A model generated the notes under the pieces. That model did no database searches and was not told where the DNA came from. It saw only the letters and a program-made list of their open reading frames with translations. A program made the translations under genes and the position numbers. Source: Cyclobacteriaceae bacterium (GTDB lineage: Bacteria > Bacteroidota > Bacteroidia > Cytophagales > Cyclobacteriaceae). From it: a stretch of DNA of 5,482 bases. How positions within the stretch are numbered: position 1 is the first letter of the stretch; each line of letters starts with the position of its first letter. This document shows, piece after piece, positions 4,543 to 5,482 of this stretch. The stretch covers positions 1 to 5,482 of the forward strand of contig DAOVVI010000161.1 in the NCBI GenBank assembly GCA_030637245.1, written 5' to 3'.

Positions 4543-5482
4543 ATGATCGAAGGAATAGTTGCTTTTAGCATAAAAAACAAACTTATTATATTACTCTTTG
4601 TAGTTGGGCTAACTGTCTGGGGAGTTTTTTCGCTTACCCAAATCCCTGTAGGCACTGTTCCGGATATCACCAACAACCAGGTCCAGGTGATCACAACTTC
4701 ACGTAATCTGGCTACGGAAGATATCGAACAATTCATCACCTTCCCTATTGAACTGGAAATGGGGAATCTTCCCGGGGTACAGGAAATTCGATCGATTTCC
4801 AAGTTCGGGTTATCTGTAGTCACCATCATTTTCGATGATGAACTTGGTACTTACTTGCCCAGACAATTAATTGCTGAAAAACTAAAATCAGCCCAGCAAG
4901 CTATACCTGAGAACTACGGTGTTCCTGAAATGGGGCCAATCTCGACAGGTCTTGGAGAAATATATCAATATATCTTAGATGTAGAACCAGGGTATGACAC
5001 AGTTTATTCCACTATGGAATTGCGAACCATTCAGGACTGGATAGTTCGAAGGCAGTTGATTGGTATCCCAGGCGTGGTAGAAGTGAATACATGGGGAGGT
5101 TTTTTAAAGCAATATGAGGTAGCCGTTGACCCGGCGAAACTATTGGCTATTGATGTTTCTATAGCTGAAATATTCAATGCCTTAGAGGGGAACAATGAAA
5201 ATATAGGTGGGGGTTATATTGAAAAATACCAGGAAAGTTATTTCGTGCGGGGAGAGGGTATGATCAATTCAATCAGCGATATCGAAAATATCGTTGTCAA
5301 ATTAGTAAATAACGTTCCTCTGTTGATTCGGGATGTTGGTGAGGTGAGGATGGGCTATGCTACACGGTTTGGAGCCATTACAGCAAATGGTCAGGGAGAG
5401 AAAGTACTTGGCCAGATTATGATGCTGAAAGGTGCAAACTCCGGCAAAGTTATTGAAGATGTAAAAGCGCGTGTGGCAGAAG
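4543..5482 (+). CDS. CusA/CzcA-family heavy-metal efflux RND transporter, N-terminal part
   Basis: The reading frame opens at ATG 4543 and runs off the window after 313 complete codons, roughly a quarter to a third of a full pump (about 1030 residues, or about 1440 in Bacteroidota forms fused to a TolC-like domain). Such proteins are inner-membrane proton-driven antiporters that expel metal ions through a tripartite complex with a periplasmic adaptor and an outer-membrane channel. Visible parts are the first membrane helix (about 12-32), then the periplasmic porter domain with IPVGTVPDITNNQVQVIT (34-51), FPIELEMGNLPGV (67-79), ISKFGLSVVTIIF (85-97), MGPISTGLGEIYQY (130-143) and LRTIQDWIVRRQLIGIPGVV (160-179). 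These closely match CusA/CzcA proteins rather than AcrB-type drug pumps. The metal-selecting residues (for example the Met cluster of CusA) lie beyond the window, so Cu/Ag versus Co/Zn/Cd cannot be decided. The start has only an A-rich leader and no Shine-Dalgarno sequence. Confidence 0.95.
   Translation, partial: MIEGIVAFSIKNKLIILLFVVGLTVWGVFSLTQIPVGTVPDITNNQVQVITTSRNLATEDIEQFITFPIELEMGNLPGVQEIRSISKFGLSVVTIIFDDELGTYLPRQLIAEKLKSAQQAIPENYGVPEMGPISTGLGEIYQYILDVEPGYDTVYSTMELRTIQDWIVRRQLIGIPGVVEVNTWGGFLKQYEVAVDPAKLLAIDVSIAEIFNALEGNNENIGGGYIEKYQESYFVRGEGMINSISDIENIVVKLVNNVPLLIRDVGEVRMGYATRFGAITANGQGEKVLGQIMMLKGANSGKVIEDVKARVAE

Noticed and set aside
4524..4829. Minus-strand open frame of 101 codons
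   Set aside because: It lies antisense within the pump gene, whose plus-strand translation is an unmistakable CusA/CzcA N-terminus; its own product resembles nothing and has shadow-like composition.
1..5482. CRISPR array, insertion sequence, tRNA or rRNA gene, phage or plasmid signature
   Set aside because: No regularly spaced repeats, transposase-like frame, tRNA-like fold or rRNA-like stretch was seen; the window is almost fully accounted for by protein genes.

Overview
The window looks like chromosomal DNA of a Bacteroidota bacterium, probably of the Cytophagales/Flavobacteriales kind. It is AT-rich, most starts lack a Shine-Dalgarno sequence, there is one perfect match to the Bacteroidota -7 promoter box (TAnnTTTG), and the proteins belong to types typical of the phylum: two DUF4252 proteins, an ECF sigma factor with a non-zinc single-pass partner, and a CusA/CzcA pump that starts MIEGIVAFSIKNK. 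The genus cannot be fixed from the sequence.

Layout. Bases 3-74 hold the last 23 codons of an unrecognised plus-strand gene. Bases 125-3886 hold six minus-strand genes packed as one operon, in transcription order: ECF sigma factor (3886-3356), single-pass membrane anti-sigma candidate (3387-2893), exported DUF4252 protein A (2891-2367), exported DUF4252 paralogue B (2336-1839), ABC ATPase (1838-930) and ABC-2 permease (946-125). The junctions are a 32 bp overlap, a 1 bp gap, a 30 bp gap, direct abutment and a 17 bp overlap. The 30 bp gap is almost filled by an RNA hairpin. A 217 bp divergent intergenic region (3887-4103) separates this operon from a plus-strand pair: a small membrane-anchored His/Cys-rich protein (4104-4475) and the N-terminal 313 residues of a heavy-metal RND efflux pump (4543 to beyond the window end).

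How the genes may work together. The sigma gene is preceded by an ECF-style promoter (GTAACTTT, then CGTCT, with 16 bases between AAC and CGTC) placed so close to the ATG that the transcript would be almost leaderless. This suggests an autoregulated regulon in which the membrane anti-sigma protein holds the sigma factor, the two exported DUF4252 proteins act in the envelope, and the ABC exporter is part of the output. The divergent plus-strand genes form a separate metal-export unit. Joint control through the shared intergenic region is possible but not shown. The most novel element is the sigma / anti-sigma / DUF4252 pair / ABC exporter operon, with its nearly leaderless promoter and intercistronic hairpin.
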